Part shown: positions 19,023 through 28,435 of the stretch, piece after piece
Layout: each line of letters starts with the position of its first letter
How positions within the stretch are numbered: position 1 is the first letter of the stretch
From: Limnohabitans planktonicus II-D5
Lineage (GTDB): Bacteria > Pseudomonadota > Gammaproteobacteria > Burkholderiales > Burkholderiaceae_C
Assembly: GCF_001270065.2 (NCBI RefSeq)
Contig: NZ_LFYT02000008.1
Span: 84,031 to 148,030 of the forward strand
DNA length: 64,000 bases
Reading direction: 5' to 3'
The notes under the pieces: model-generated
Databases searched by the model: none
Told to the model about the DNA's origin: nothing
Seen by the model: the letters and a program-made list of their open reading frames with translations, nothing else
Made by a program: the position numbers and the translations under genes

Positions 19023-20612
19023 TCAGGTGGCCGGATGGCCTGCTCCCCAATGCATCGCGGTTCGGTGCTGCTGGGCTTGGGCGGCAATGGCCTGGCGCGT
19101 CTCGGGAATCAGGCGGTTCATGTTTTTCAGCTGCATCAGCATGCGGGGGTTTTGAGCAAGCATGTCGGCGTGCCGCATCAGGTAATCCCAGTAGAGCGTG
19201 GTGAACGGACAGGCCGCTTCTCCAGTGGCTTGCGCAGGGTTGAATCGGCAGCCTTTGCAATGGTTGCTCATGCGGTCGATGTATTTGCCGCTGGCAATAT
19301 AGGGTTTGCTGGCCATGAGGCCACCGTCTGCAAATTGGCTCATGCCCAGGGTGTTGGGCAGTTCAACCCATTCCACTGCGTCCACATAAATCCCCAAGTA
19401 CCACTGGTGGACTTCTTGGGGTTTGACGCCCAGCAGCAAGGCGTAAAGGCCAGTCACCATGAGGCGCTGAATGTGGTGGGCGTAACCCTGCGTCAGGGAT
19501 TGCGATATGGCATCGCGCAGGCAGGCCATCTCGGTGTCACCCGTCCAGTAAAAGTGGGGCAGCGGTGCCTGGGCCTGCAGGTCGTTGCGCTCGGCGTAGT
19601 GCGGCATGTGCGTCCAGTAGATGCCGCGCACATATTCACGCCAGCCCAGGATCTGGCGCACAAATCCCTCCACCGCTGGCAGCGGGGCATGGCCTTGTTC
19701 ATACGCCTGCAGTGCCGCTGCCAGCACTTCCCGGGGGTTGAGCAGTTTCAAATTCAAGGCGCAAGACAGGTGTGAGTGGTACAGCCAGACTTCACCTTCC
19801 CACATGGCGTCTTGGTACAGGCCAAAGCTGGGCAGCCGGTGCGCGATGAAATCTGCCAATGCCGACAGCGCTTGCTCGCGTGTCACGGGCCATGCAAAAC
19901 TTTGCAAGCTGCCCGGATGGTGAGAAAACCGTTGCTGCACCAAGGCCAGAACTTCCTGAGTGATGGCATCGGGCTCAAAGCGACTCGGCGGGGGCAGCAG
20001 GCCTGGCCCGCTTTTGCCAAAGCTGGCCCGGTTGTCAGCGTCAAAGTTCCATTGGCCGCCGACCGGTTGACCGTCTTTCATCAAGATGCCGGTTTTCTTG
20101 CGCAGTTCTCTGTAAAAGTATTCTTGGCGCAGTTGCTTGCGCCCACGGGCATGCTCGGCAAATTCACGCACGGTGCTGAAAAAATGCGTGTCATCCCGTA
20201 TGTCCAGTTCCAGTGAATGCGCGTGGGCCACCGAGCGCAAGCTTTGCAACACGCGCCAGTCGCCAGGGGCTGTCATCACCAATTTTTGGGGCTGATGTTG
20301 ACGAATGGCTTGATCCAGTTCGCCGCTCAATGTGCCTGTGTTGTTCGGTGCCTCCAGTCGGCTATACAGCAAGGGCCATCCACACGCTTGCAGCGTGGCG
20401 GCAAAGTGCCGCATGGCACTCAAAAAAACGCTGGTGCGTTGTTTGGAAGACACGATGTGGGTCGACTCTTCATCCACCTCTGCCATCCATATGGCGTCTT
20501 GCGCCGGGTCAAAATCACTCAATGCCGATGCACCGTGGTCGAGTTGATCACCCAAAACCAAAACAAGCCGACGAAGGCTGGTTTGCATGCGGGTCTCGTT
20601 GGTGCTGCTCAT
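19023..20612 (-). CDS. FeS-type cryptochrome/photolyase-related protein
   Basis: A 529-residue member of the deoxyribodipyrimidine photolyase-related (FeS-BCP, PhrB/CryB) group, flavoproteins that repair or sense UV photoproducts. N-terminal Rossmann domain (RLVLVLGDQLDHG), FAD-binding helical domain (ILGWREYVRGIYWTHM; GLYALLLGVKPQEVHQWYLG), and C-terminal cysteines NHCKGCRF and EAACPFT that, with an earlier cysteine (MACLRDA), are the expected [4Fe-4S] ligands. The 5' end overlaps the DUF2256 gene by 65 bases; a second ATG lies at 20588. Whether it repairs (6-4) products cannot be told here. Confidence 0.9.
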   Translation of the reverse strand: MSSTNETRMQTSLRRLVLVLGDQLDHGASALSDFDPAQDAIWMAEVDEESTHIVSSKQRTSVFLSAMRHFAATLQACGWPLLYSRLEAPNNTGTLSGELDQAIRQHQPQKLVMTAPGDWRVLQSLRSVAHAHSLELDIRDDTHFFSTVREFAEHARGRKQLRQEYFYRELRKKTGILMKDGQPVGGQWNFDADNRASFGKSGPGLLPPPSRFEPDAITQEVLALVQQRFSHHPGSLQSFAWPVTREQALSALADFIAHRLPSFGLYQDAMWEGEVWLYHSHLSCALNLKLLNPREVLAAALQAYEQGHAPLPAVEGFVRQILGWREYVRGIYWTHMPHYAERNDLQAQAPLPHFYWTGDTEMACLRDAISQSLTQGYAHHIQRLMVTGLYALLLGVKPQEVHQWYLGIYVDAVEWVELPNTLGMSQFADGGLMASKPYIASGKYIDRMSNHCKGCRFNPAQATGEAACPFTTLYWDYLMRHADMLAQNPRMLMQLKNMNRLIPETRQAIAAQAQQHRTAMHWGAGHPAT

Positions 20613-20784
20613 TGGCCACGCAAGATGCAGGAGGAATCGGCTTTTTTTTTCTGCACGCTTGTGAACAGTACAGAACTTGTTCCCAATTTTTAGCCCAGGC
20701 TTTGCGCCAAGTCATGTCGCGTCCGCACACCGCGCAGGGCTTGCTGGGCAGGTGCTGTTTGTTGCCTTTGAATGCGGGTTTCAT
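20548..20784 (-). CDS. DUF2256 domain zinc-ribbon protein
   Basis: A 78-residue protein with a DUF2256 core: CAVCGRDMTWRKAWAKNWEQ followed by LYCSQACRKKK, two cysteine pairs likely to bind zinc. The C-terminal 25 residues are not conserved and overlap the photolyase coding region in another frame. DUF2256 genes are often found beside photolyase or cryptochrome genes, so a joint role is plausible but unproven. Confidence 0.8.
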   Translation of the reverse strand: MKPAFKGNKQHLPSKPCAVCGRDMTWRKAWAKNWEQVLYCSQACRKKKPIPPASCVANEQHQRDPHANQPSSACFGFG

Positions 20785-20966
20785 GCCGGGTTGAAGTTGG
20801 AATACGTAAAGGGAGGCCTTGCCTGGATGTGCTTTGAGGATTATTCATCATGCATGGATCACCTGTGGTGTCTGTGCCCAATGGATGCCTCCCACTCCCC
20901 AAGCTTTGAAGTCATGGCTGTGGCATTGCACAAGAACCCATTACAGTCAGACCTTTTCAGTCGAGG

Positions 20967-21425
20967 ATGGTTTTGAGTCTTGAGCAAATCATGGATGCGA
21001 TCTGGGTACAGTCTTCCGAAGTGCATGGCAAAGGCGTTTTTGCTGCGCGCCACATGGCTGCAGGCGAAACGGTGATCGAATACGTGGGTGAAATCATCAC
21101 GATGGCTGAAGCCATTGCCCGCCATCCACACGACCCGAAAGACCCCCAGCACACCTTTTATTTCCAACTTGACGATGGCCGGGTGATCGACGCTTTGCAT
21201 GGCGGCAACGCTTCCAAATGGATCAACCATTCATGCCGTCCCAATTGCGTGCCCGATGTCGTGAAGGGGCGCATTTTCATCCAAACGCGCAGACCCGTGT
21301 TTCGGGGTGAAGAGCTGACGTTTGACTATGGCTTGGTCAGCGACGAACCCATGACAGCGGCACTCAAGGCGCAATATGCGTGCCGTTGTGGTGCGAAAAA
21401 GTGCCGAGGCACGATGCTGGCCTGA
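20967..21425 (+). CDS. SET-domain protein-lysine methyltransferase
   Basis: A 152-residue stand-alone SET domain with a post-SET motif. Visible: HGKGVFAARHMAAGETVIEY at the start, the SAM-binding and catalytic WINHSCRPNC, the ELTFDYGL motif, and the zinc-binding CRCGAKKCRGTM at the end. Such proteins methylate lysine side chains; the bacterial substrate is unknown. ATG at 20991 is an alternative start. Divergent from the DUF2256-photolyase pair across a 182-base gap. Confidence 0.9.
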   Translation: MVLSLEQIMDAIWVQSSEVHGKGVFAARHMAAGETVIEYVGEIITMAEAIARHPHDPKDPQHTFYFQLDDGRVIDALHGGNASKWINHSCRPNCVPDVVKGRIFIQTRRPVFRGEELTFDYGLVSDEPMTAALKAQYACRCGAKKCRGTMLA

Positions 21426-21513
21426 CACGCGCAATGCCGCTGTTGACCGCGAAGACACATGCGTTCAGCCGCTCGGTCGACGCGTCTGACATCATGAGCG
21501 CTTGCCACATTTC

Positions 21514-21519
21514 TATAAT
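21514..21519 (+). promoter_or_regulatory. Possible -10 box for the AraC-type gene
   Basis: Perfect TATAAT 95 bases before the start codon of the AraC-family gene; no good -35 was found at normal spacing. Confidence 0.3.
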
Positions 21520-21614
21520 CAAACACGGGTCAAAGTCAGCGTGCATAAGAACACGATCCCCCTCAAAAACACATGGACGCATGTGGCGACAATCCCCCGG
21601 TTCAGGAGACATTC

Positions 21615-22451
21615 ATGACTTTGCTGTTGAGCACCCCTCAGCCCGTTTCGCCGCGCCGCTGCAGCAGCGCCGAGCGGCTGATGTGGATCACGTCGGACCG
21701 CGTTTTTTATGCGGGCCTGCTGGGGGCGCCCGCCATGCACACTGCAGGCGCCATCGTGGTGTATGTGTCGGTGGAGGCGCCTTTGCGCATCCGCCTGGCC
21801 GGGGGCGAATGGCATACCACCGATGTGGCGGTGGTGCAACCCTATGTGCCTTATGAAATTGCCTCCGATGGTCGGCATGCCCTGGACATCCTGATCGAGC
21901 CCGAAACCTTGGACATGTCCCGGTTGCCCGAGTTGCTGCGCGCCTGTGGTGCCGTGCATGCCCCAGAGTTTGCAGCCCGCGTGCGCAGCGCCCATGCTCA
22001 GCTCGTGGCCACAGGGCGTGATCATGACCTGAGGCCCGAAGACTTTGACCCGCTGTTTTTTGACCAGCCACTGCCCACACGCCAGATCGATGCCCGCATC
22101 GCAGGGGTGCTTGAGCGCATCAAAACCGACCCCTCCACACAGGCAGCGGCACAAGCCTGCGCCGAAGAAGCCAAATTGTCCTTCTCGCGTTTTTTGCACC
22201 TGTTCAAGCAAGAGGTGGGCGCACCCTTTCGCAGTTTTCGCACCTGGAAGCGTGCCCGCAGCTTGCTGCACCATGTGAACAGCGACAGCAATCTGGTCTA
22301 CGTGGCGCTGGATATCGGCTACCCCGACTCGACCCACTTCAGCCACTCGATCCGCCAGACTTATGGGCTCAAGCCCCGCGACATCTTTGCAGGTTCACGC
22401 AAGCTGCGCATCATCCAAGGCGGGGAGCCCGGCGAGTACATGACGGCTTGA
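21615..22451 (+). CDS. AraC-family transcriptional regulator
   Basis: A 278-residue regulator with a cupin-like N-terminal region (TAGAIVVYVSVEAPLRIRL-like stretch near 35-60) and a C-terminal double helix-turn-helix (LSFSRFLHLFKQEVGAPFRS; VALDIGYPDSTHFSHSIRQ; YGLKPRD). The frame begins at 21573, but ATG 21615 is preceded by AGGAG at 21604-21608. Target unknown; the adjacent liv operon is convergent and no direct link is visible. Confidence 0.88.
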   Translation: MTLLLSTPQPVSPRRCSSAERLMWITSDRVFYAGLLGAPAMHTAGAIVVYVSVEAPLRIRLAGGEWHTTDVAVVQPYVPYEIASDGRHALDILIEPETLDMSRLPELLRACGAVHAPEFAARVRSAHAQLVATGRDHDLRPEDFDPLFFDQPLPTRQIDARIAGVLERIKTDPSTQAAAQACAEEAKLSFSRFLHLFKQEVGAPFRSFRTWKRARSLLHHVNSDSNLVYVALDIGYPDSTHFSHSIRQTYGLKPRDIFAGSRKLRIIQGGEPGEYMTA

Positions 22452-22469
22452 TGTCGGGCGGCTGACAAC

Positions 22470-22625
22470 GTCGGACTCTTCGAGTGCCGACCTACGGGGC
22501 TGCATGGGTAGGTCGGCGGTCGAAGACCCCGACATGGGCCTGTGCCGAAGCGGAAAAACGTCGGAGCTGAAGCTGCCGACCTACGGGGACCGCGCTGCCG
22601 TAGGTCGGTGGTCGAAGACCCCGAC
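22470..22625. repeat. Cluster of four REP-like palindromes
   Basis: Units at 22470-22495 (tip ACTCTTCGAGTG), 22508-22533 (CGGTCGAAGACCC), 22560-22584 (AGCTGAAGCTG) and 22600-22625 (TGGTCGAAGACCC). They alternate in orientation: CCGAC-CTAC foot, then GTAG-GTCGG foot, as two BIME-like inverted pairs. The region 22452-22723 has no gene. Confidence 0.8.
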
Positions 22626-22674
22626 AGACACCTGCGAACCCGCACTGCATGAGTCACAGTTACACCCCCACAAA

Positions 22675-22704
22675 GCCAAAGGGCCGGTGAACCGGCCCTT
22701 TGGC
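22675..22704 (-). terminator. Terminator downstream of livF
   Basis: A perfect 13-base-pair stem (GCCAAAGGGCCGG with CCGGCCCTTTGGC) and four-base loop, 20 bases beyond the livF stop. The T tract on the minus strand is short, so efficiency is uncertain. Confidence 0.65.
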
Positions 22705-22723
22705 ATCTCAGCGCTTGAAGCGA

Positions 22724-23440
22724 TCACTCGCCCAGGTAGGCTGCCCTGACTTTGGGGTCTTCGAGCATGTCTTTGCCCACACCGGTCATGGTGATGAGAC
22801 CGGAGTCCATCACATAACCACGGTCGGCAATGGCCAGTGCACGGCTGGCGTTTTGTTCCACCAGCAGCACCGTGACGCCTTGAGCATACACATCGCGCAC
22901 CACCTCAAAGATCTTGTCGACCATGATGGGCGACAGGCCCATGGAGGGTTCATCCAGCAGCAAGACCTTGGGACGGCTCATCAGGGCGCGGCCCATGGCC
23001 AGCATTTGCTGCTCGCCGCCGGACATGGTGCCCGCCAGCTGGTCCTTGCGCTCGCGCAAACGCGGGAAGATGGTGAACATCTTCTCGATGTCGTCTGCAA
23101 TGCCTTTTGTGTCTGAGCGGATGTAAGCGCCCATTTGCAGGTTTTCGGTGATGGTCATGCGGGTGAACACGCCACGGCCTTCGGGCACCATGGCCAGACC
23201 TTGTTTGACCAGATCCCAGGGGCCTTGGCCCTTGATGCTCTTGCCCAGGTACTCGATGTCGCCCACTTGCAATGGCAAGGTGCCAGTGATGGCTTTCATG
23301 GTGGTGGTTTTGCCCGCACCGTTGGAGCCGATCAGCGAGACCAGCTCGCCCTCGCGCACCTCCAGGCTCACGCCCTTGACCGCCTGAATGCCGCCGTAGC
23401 CGACTTGCAGGTCTTTGACTTTCAAAAGAACATTGGCCAT
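22724..23440 (-). CDS. livF: Branched-chain amino acid ABC transporter ATP-binding protein LivF
   Basis: A 238-residue ABC ATPase of the LivF type. Walker A is GSNGAGKTTTMKAI, signature MSGGEQQMLAMGRAL, Walker B VLLLDEPSMGLSP. ATG 23440 (MANVLLKVKDLQVGYG) is chosen; the frame extends to 23473 inside livG. One base separates it from the livG stop. Last gene of livHMGF, followed by a terminator. Confidence 0.95.
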   Translation of the reverse strand: MANVLLKVKDLQVGYGGIQAVKGVSLEVREGELVSLIGSNGAGKTTTMKAITGTLPLQVGDIEYLGKSIKGQGPWDLVKQGLAMVPEGRGVFTRMTITENLQMGAYIRSDTKGIADDIEKMFTIFPRLRERKDQLAGTMSGGEQQMLAMGRALMSRPKVLLLDEPSMGLSPIMVDKIFEVVRDVYAQGVTVLLVEQNASRALAIADRGYVMDSGLITMTGVGKDMLEDPKVRAAYLGE

Positions 23441-23441
23441 C

Positions 23442-24227
23442 TCAGTGCCCTCCCGTGCCCAGATAGGCCTCAATCACTTTTTCATTCTTCTGCACATCGG
23501 CAGGCGTGCCTTCGGCAATCTGCTTGCCATAGTCGAGCACCGTCACACGGTCACACAGGCCCATGACCAGCTTCACGTCGTGTTCGATCAGCAAAATGGT
23601 GCGGTTGTCCTTGCGGATCTGGTCAATCAACTCGCGCAGTTGCACCTTTTCGGTGGCGTTCATGCCCGCAGCGGGTTCATCCAGGGCAATCAGTTGGGGG
23701 TCAGTGGCCAAAGCGCGGGCGATTTCCAGGCGACGCTGGTCGCCATAGGACAAGGTGCGAGCCTTGAAGTCGGCGTATTTGCCAATGCCCACATAGTCGA
23801 GCAACTCTTGCGCCCGCCCAGCAATGGCGGCCTCCTCGGCTTTGAAGCCGGGTGTGCGGAAGATGGCACCCAGCAAGCCCGAATGGGTGCGGACATGGCG
23901 GCCCACCATCACGTTTTCGAGGGCGGTCATCTCGGCAAACAAGCGGATGTTCTGGAATGTGCGGGCAATGCCCGCCTTGGCCACTTCGTGCACGGCTGTG
24001 GGCTGGTAGGGCATGCCCGCCAGCTCGAATGTGCCGCTGTCAGGGGTGTACAGGCCCGTGATCACGTTGAAGAACGTGGTCTTGCCCGCGCCGTTGGGGC
24101 CGATCAGGCCATAGACCTGGCCGCGCTGGATGGTGATGCCCACATCAGTCAGGGCTTGCAGGCCACCGAAGCGCTTGGAAATGCCCGAGACATTGAGGAC
24201 GGTGTCTTTGTTCGCTGTTGGATTCAT
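23442..24227 (-). CDS. livG: Branched-chain amino acid ABC transporter ATP-binding protein LivG
   Basis: A 261-residue ABC ATPase of the LivG type. Walker A GPNGAGKTTFFNVI, the LivG-typical long insert with ARTFQNIRLFAEMTALENVM, signature LSYGDQRRLEIARAL and Walker B LIALDEPAAGMN. ATG at 24227 has AAGGAG six bases upstream; an earlier ATG at 24242 overlaps the livM stop. Works with LivF, LivM and LivH to import branched-chain or related amino acids. Confidence 0.95.
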   Translation of the reverse strand: MNPTANKDTVLNVSGISKRFGGLQALTDVGITIQRGQVYGLIGPNGAGKTTFFNVITGLYTPDSGTFELAGMPYQPTAVHEVAKAGIARTFQNIRLFAEMTALENVMVGRHVRTHSGLLGAIFRTPGFKAEEAAIAGRAQELLDYVGIGKYADFKARTLSYGDQRRLEIARALATDPQLIALDEPAAGMNATEKVQLRELIDQIRKDNRTILLIEHDVKLVMGLCDRVTVLDYGKQIAEGTPADVQKNEKVIEAYLGTGGH

Positions 24228-24238
24228 GGTCTGCTCCT

Positions 24239-25315
24239 TCATTTCGTCGTGAGCGATTTGCCATGCTCAGGCGAAGGCCACAGCCCGCGAGGACGCATCA
24301 ACATGATCACGATCATGGCCAGCGCCACCAGCAACTGCCGCATGATGGAGGCATCCAAACGACCACCCGTCATCTCTTGCAAAGGACCGGCCACGTAGCG
24401 CAACACTTCGGGCAATGCCGACAACAAAATCGCGCCCAAAATCACGCCCGGCAAATAACCCAGCCCCCCCAATACCACCATGGCCACAATCATCACTGAC
24501 TCCATCAGGCTGAAGGACTCGGGCGAGATGAAGCCCTGAAAGCCTGCAAACATGGCCCCCGACACGCCGCCAAAGGTGGCACCCATGCCAAATGCCAACA
24601 ACTTCAGGTTGCGGGTGTTCAGGCCCATGGCCTTGGCCGCGATTTCGTCTTCACGAATGGCCATCCAGGCGCGACCAATGCGCGAAAACTCCAGACGGTG
24701 CGAGATCAAAATGGCCAGCAGCACCAGGCTCAGGAACAGGTAGTAATAGAGCGACACCGAGGAAATTTCAAAGTCCCCAATCATCAGTTTCTTGCCCAGG
24801 TTGATGCCAAAAACAGAAATCGGGTCAATTTGATCCAGGCCTTTGGGGCCGTTGGTGATGTTGACGGGGTGGTCCAAGTTGTTCATGAACACGCGGATGA
24901 TTTCGCCAAAACCCAAAGTGACGATGGCCAGGTAGTCCCCTCGCAACTTGAGCGTGGGCGCCCCCAGCAGCATGCCAAAAATGCCCGCCAAAGCCGCTCC
25001 TACGGGCACGATCAGCCAGATGGGCATGTGCATGCCCTCCGGAAAGGCCGCAGCGATCCACGCGAAGGTGTTGAACAGGTGGGGCGACGACAGCAGGCCA
25101 TACATGTAGGCCCCCACTGCGAAGAAAGCCACATAGCCCAAATCGAGCAAACCGGCATAACCCACCACGATGTTCAGGCCAACGGCCAACAAGATGTAAA
25201 GCAAGGCCATGTCGGCAATGCGCACCCAGGCGTTACCGAAGCCCTGAAGGATCAGGGGCAGCACGATGAGCGCCACGCCAATCAGGATGTATTGAAGTGT
25301 TTTGTTGATTTTCAT
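24239..25315 (-). CDS. livM: Branched-chain amino acid ABC transporter permease LivM
   Basis: A 358-residue polytopic permease with about nine hydrophobic segments; LivM family marks are VGYAGLLDLGYVAFFAVGAY, LRGDYLAIVTLGFGEIIRV and a C-terminal MLMRPRGLW. Start ATG 25315 (MKINKTLQY) is preferred over the frame start at 25336 because GGAAGGG lies just before it. Sits between livH and livG with short gaps. Confidence 0.94.
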   Translation of the reverse strand: MKINKTLQYILIGVALIVLPLILQGFGNAWVRIADMALLYILLAVGLNIVVGYAGLLDLGYVAFFAVGAYMYGLLSSPHLFNTFAWIAAAFPEGMHMPIWLIVPVGAALAGIFGMLLGAPTLKLRGDYLAIVTLGFGEIIRVFMNNLDHPVNITNGPKGLDQIDPISVFGINLGKKLMIGDFEISSVSLYYYLFLSLVLLAILISHRLEFSRIGRAWMAIREDEIAAKAMGLNTRNLKLLAFGMGATFGGVSGAMFAGFQGFISPESFSLMESVMIVAMVVLGGLGYLPGVILGAILLSALPEVLRYVAGPLQEMTGGRLDASIMRQLLVALAMIVIMLMRPRGLWPSPEHGKSLTTK

Positions 25316-25332
25316 GACAGTGGTCCCTTCCA

Positions 25333-26262
25333 TCAAGCCCGGTCGGCCACGCGTTCACCCATCAGGCCCGAAGGGCGCAGGGTCAGCACAAAGATCAACA
25401 CAATGAACGCAAAGATATCGGTGTAGTGGCTGCCCAAAACGCCGCCTGTCAGCTGGCCAATGTAGCCCGAGCCGATGGCCTCAATCAGGCCCAGCAAGAT
25501 GCCGCCCACCACAGCGCCCGACAAGTTGCCGATGCCGCCAAAAACGGCAGCCGTGAAGGCTTTGAGTCCGGGCAAAAAGCCCATGGCGTGCTGCGCCGTG
25601 CCGTAGTTGGAGGCGTACATCACACCTGCAATGGCCGCCAAAATCGCCCCGATCACAAAGGTGGCCGAAATCACCATGTCGGGCTTGACGCCCATCAAAC
25701 CGGCCACACGGGGGTTTTCAGCCGTGGCACGCATGGCGCGCCCTAAACGGGTGTAGTTGACCAGCCACATCAGGACCGCCAAAGACACCGCCGTCACGCC
25801 CAAAATCATGATTTGCGTGGGCGTGATGACCGCGCCACCGAGATTGATCGGTGTGCTGGACAGCAAGGTGGGATAAGCTTTGTAGTTGGGCTTCCAGATG
25901 ATCATGGCCACGGTCTGCAACAAGATGCTCATGCCAATGGCCGTGATCAGGGGGGCCAATTTGGGGCTGTTGCGCAGCGGGCGATAGGCGACTTTTTCAA
26001 TCGTGAAGTTCAGCACGACAGCCACCACGCAGGCAATCAGGGTGGCCAAGATCAAAATGATCCAGCCTGGGGTGCCCGGCATGGCACTCTGCATCATGCC
26101 GATGGCGGACCAGCTCGTCAAAGCGCCCACCATCAGCACTTCACCGTGCGCAAAATTGATCAGGTTGATGATGCCGTACACCATGGTGTAGCCCAGGGCC
26201 ACCAAGGCGTACATGCTGCCCATGACCAGGCCATTGATGACCTGTTGCAGGAAGACGTCCAT
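25333..26262 (-). CDS. livH: Branched-chain amino acid ABC transporter permease LivH
   Basis: A 309-residue permease with eight or so membrane segments. Typical LivH start QQVINGLVMGSMYALVALGY and NLINFAHGEVLMVGAL, followed by later GLKAFTAAVFGGIGNLSGAV. First gene of the operon; the region 26263-26361 upstream should hold the promoter, though no clear boxes were found. The periplasmic binding protein (LivJ/LivK) is not in the window and must lie elsewhere, as often in this group. Confidence 0.94.
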   Translation of the reverse strand: MDVFLQQVINGLVMGSMYALVALGYTMVYGIINLINFAHGEVLMVGALTSWSAIGMMQSAMPGTPGWIILILATLIACVVAVVLNFTIEKVAYRPLRNSPKLAPLITAIGMSILLQTVAMIIWKPNYKAYPTLLSSTPINLGGAVITPTQIMILGVTAVSLAVLMWLVNYTRLGRAMRATAENPRVAGLMGVKPDMVISATFVIGAILAAIAGVMYASNYGTAQHAMGFLPGLKAFTAAVFGGIGNLSGAVVGGILLGLIEAIGSGYIGQLTGGVLGSHYTDIFAFIVLIFVLTLRPSGLMGERVADRA

Positions 26263-26361
26263 ATTTCATTTCTCCGTGTATTGACCTGCGCTTAGCAGAT
26301 CACGCTTCGGTTGTTGTTCTGAAATCAAGAATCACCTTTTGGGTGAGCCCTGACAACTAGC

Positions 26362-26397
26362 AAAAACCCCGCCAGATCGATGCAAGGCCTGGCGGGG
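26362..26397 (-). terminator. Terminator of rarA
   Basis: On the minus strand CCCCGCCAG and CTGGCGGGG form a nine-base-pair stem followed by five T residues, 55 bases beyond the rarA stop. Confidence 0.85.
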
Positions 26398-26451
26398 TGG
26401 CGGGATTGTAGTGAAAGAAAACATGGGGTCGGTATTCAATTCACTACGGAC

Positions 26452-27753
26452 TTACCCTGCAGCCAAATTCTTCTTTCGCAGTTCTTCCAGTTTGTCAGCG
26501 ATTTTGATCTCCAGACCCCGGCGCACGGGCCTGTAAAAGCCCGGATCGGCCATGCCATCGGGCAGGTACCGCTCACCCGCTGCAAAGCCATCTTCCTCGT
26601 CGTGGGCGTAGCGGTAGCCTTTGCCGTAATCGAGGTCTTTCATCAGCTTCGTGGGCGCGTTGCGCAAGTGCATCGGCGCGGGGCGTGTGCCGTCTTTTTT
26701 GACAAAGGCGCGGGCTTCGTTGTAGGCCTTGTAGGCGGCGTTCGACTTGGGTGCCATGGCCAGATAAATCACGCACTGTGCCAGCGTCAACTCGCCTTCC
26801 GGGCTGCCCAGGCGCTCGTACACCTCGGATGCATCGAGCGCCATGCGCAAGGCCCGGGGATCGGCCAGGCCCACGTCTTCGCTGGCCATGCGGATCAATC
26901 GGCGCGCCATGTAACGCGGATCGGCACCGCCATCGAGCATGCGCACGAACCAATACAGTGCGGCGTCAGGGTCCGAACCACGCACGGATTTGTGCAAAGC
27001 GCTGATGGTGTCGTAAAACTGCTCGCCACCCTTGTCATAGCGGCGCATGCGTTCGCCCAGCACGCGCAGCAACCACTCGTCAGTCACAGGGTCAACGCCT
27101 TGCTGCTTGGCCGCCATGGACAAGGTTTCCAACGTGTTGAGCAAGCGGCGGGCATCGCCATCGGCATAGGCCAGCAAACGGCTCAGTGCCTGGGGCTCAA
27201 TGGGCGGCACAGCCTGTATGGCCTGCGCGCGCAGCACGATGTGGCTCAGATCGTCTTCATTGAGCGGCTGCAAAACATAAACTGCCGCGCGCGAGAGCAA
27301 GGCCGAATTCACCTCAAACGAAGGGTTTTCGGTGGTGGCACCAATGAAGGTGAACAGCCCGCTTTCCACATGCGGCAAAAACGCGTCTTGCTGGCTTTTG
27401 TTGAAGCGGTGCACCTCATCGACAAACATGATGGTGCGCTGCGGGTGCAGCCCGGTTCGGGCCAATTCGGCTTTTTCCACCGCTTCGCGGATGTCCTTGA
27501 CGCCCCCCAGCACCGCGCTGATGCTCAGGAACTGGGCATCAAAGGCATCGGCCATCAAACGGGCAATGGTGGTTTTGCCCACACCGGGTGGCCCCCACAG
27601 GATGCAGCTGTGCGGCTGGCCCGACTCGAAGGCCAGGCGCAGCGCCATGCCATCGCCCAGCAAATGTTGCTGACCGATCACCTCCCCCAGGCGACGGGGA
27701 CGCAAGCGCTCAGCCAGTGGCGCATGGGAGGGTGCTGCAGTCATGGGGTCCAA
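26452..27753 (-). CDS. rarA: Replication-associated recombination protein A
   Basis: A 433-residue AAA+ ATPase (RarA/MgsA, relative of eukaryotic Mgs1/WRNIP1), which acts at stalled replication forks. Visible: RPRRLGEVIGQQHLL, Walker A GPPGVGKTTIARL, Walker B TIMFVDEVHRFNKSQQD, sensor 1 GATTENPSFE, and the C-terminal tetramerisation domain with SVRGSDPDAALYWF and KGYRYAHDEEDGF. Possible second start at 27744. Follows lolA by seven bases, so ftsK-lolA-rarA form one transcript. Confidence 0.95.
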   Translation of the reverse strand: MDPMTAAPSHAPLAERLRPRRLGEVIGQQHLLGDGMALRLAFESGQPHSCILWGPPGVGKTTIARLMADAFDAQFLSISAVLGGVKDIREAVEKAELARTGLHPQRTIMFVDEVHRFNKSQQDAFLPHVESGLFTFIGATTENPSFEVNSALLSRAAVYVLQPLNEDDLSHIVLRAQAIQAVPPIEPQALSRLLAYADGDARRLLNTLETLSMAAKQQGVDPVTDEWLLRVLGERMRRYDKGGEQFYDTISALHKSVRGSDPDAALYWFVRMLDGGADPRYMARRLIRMASEDVGLADPRALRMALDASEVYERLGSPEGELTLAQCVIYLAMAPKSNAAYKAYNEARAFVKKDGTRPAPMHLRNAPTKLMKDLDYGKGYRYAHDEEDGFAAGERYLPDGMADPGFYRPVRRGLEIKIADKLEELRKKNLAAG

Positions 27754-27760
27754 AGGGAAT

Positions 27761-28435
27761 TCAGGGACGGATCACATCCACACCGGCGGGTGCCCGAAAG
27801 ACAAAGGTCTGGGCCGCCAAAGTCGGGTTGAGTTCAAAGGCTGAAAAGGTCAGCACCGAACGCTGACCCAGGCTGTCTTGCACATCCAGTACCGACAAGG
27901 CCACCCCTTTCTCGGTGCTGCGCAAGCCCACCAGCACCGACTGGATTTGGCCTTCTGGTTTTTTGGGCGTGGCACGCACCCACTGCAAACCGTCCTTGTC
28001 GGGCTCGGACTTGAACTGGAAATCGGCTTTGAGGGCATCCAGATCAGAGGCCGCCGTGAGCAAGGCCGCAGGCGTGGCCCCCAGCACCTGGGCTTGAGGG
28101 CGCGCCGTCACCTGATTCAGGTCCAGATCGTGCAACCACAAGGTCTGGCCGTCGGCCACCAGCGTTTGCACAAAGGGCTTGCGGTAATCAAAGCGAAATT
28201 TGCCAGGCCGCTGAAACTCGAAGTTGCCGCTGGAGGTTTTGACACGTGGGGGCTGACCGGTTTTGGCAGGGGATGTGACCACCTGCGTGAACTGCGCCTG
28301 GCCACTGCGGGCCTGCTTCATGAATTGCGACAGGGCTTCCAGGCCATCGGCATGCACCCAAGGGCTGGCCAGCATGGCCACGCCCAGACAACAGACACCG
28401 ATCCAATCACGACGAAAAATGTTCATAAGACTCAC
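27761..28435 (-). CDS. lolA: Outer membrane lipoprotein carrier protein LolA
   Basis: A 224-residue periplasmic chaperone that carries lipoproteins from LolCDE to LolB. N-terminal signal peptide ([19 protein letters not shown]) then [10 protein letters not shown], the [17 protein letters not shown] strand region and a C-terminal [23 protein letters not shown] at 28426 is an alternative start. Overlaps ftsK by four bases (ATGA). Confidence 0.93.
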   Translation of the reverse strand: MSLMNIFRRDWIGVCCLGVAMLASPWVHADGLEALSQFMKQARSGQAQFTQVVTSPAKTGQPPRVKTSSGNFEFQRPGKFRFDYRKPFVQTLVADGQTLWLHDLDLNQVTARPQAQVLGATPAALLTAASDLDALKADFQFKSEPDKDGLQWVRATPKKPEGQIQSVLVGLRSTEKGVALSVLDVQDSLGQRSVLTFSAFELNPTLAAQTFVFRAPAGVDVIRP

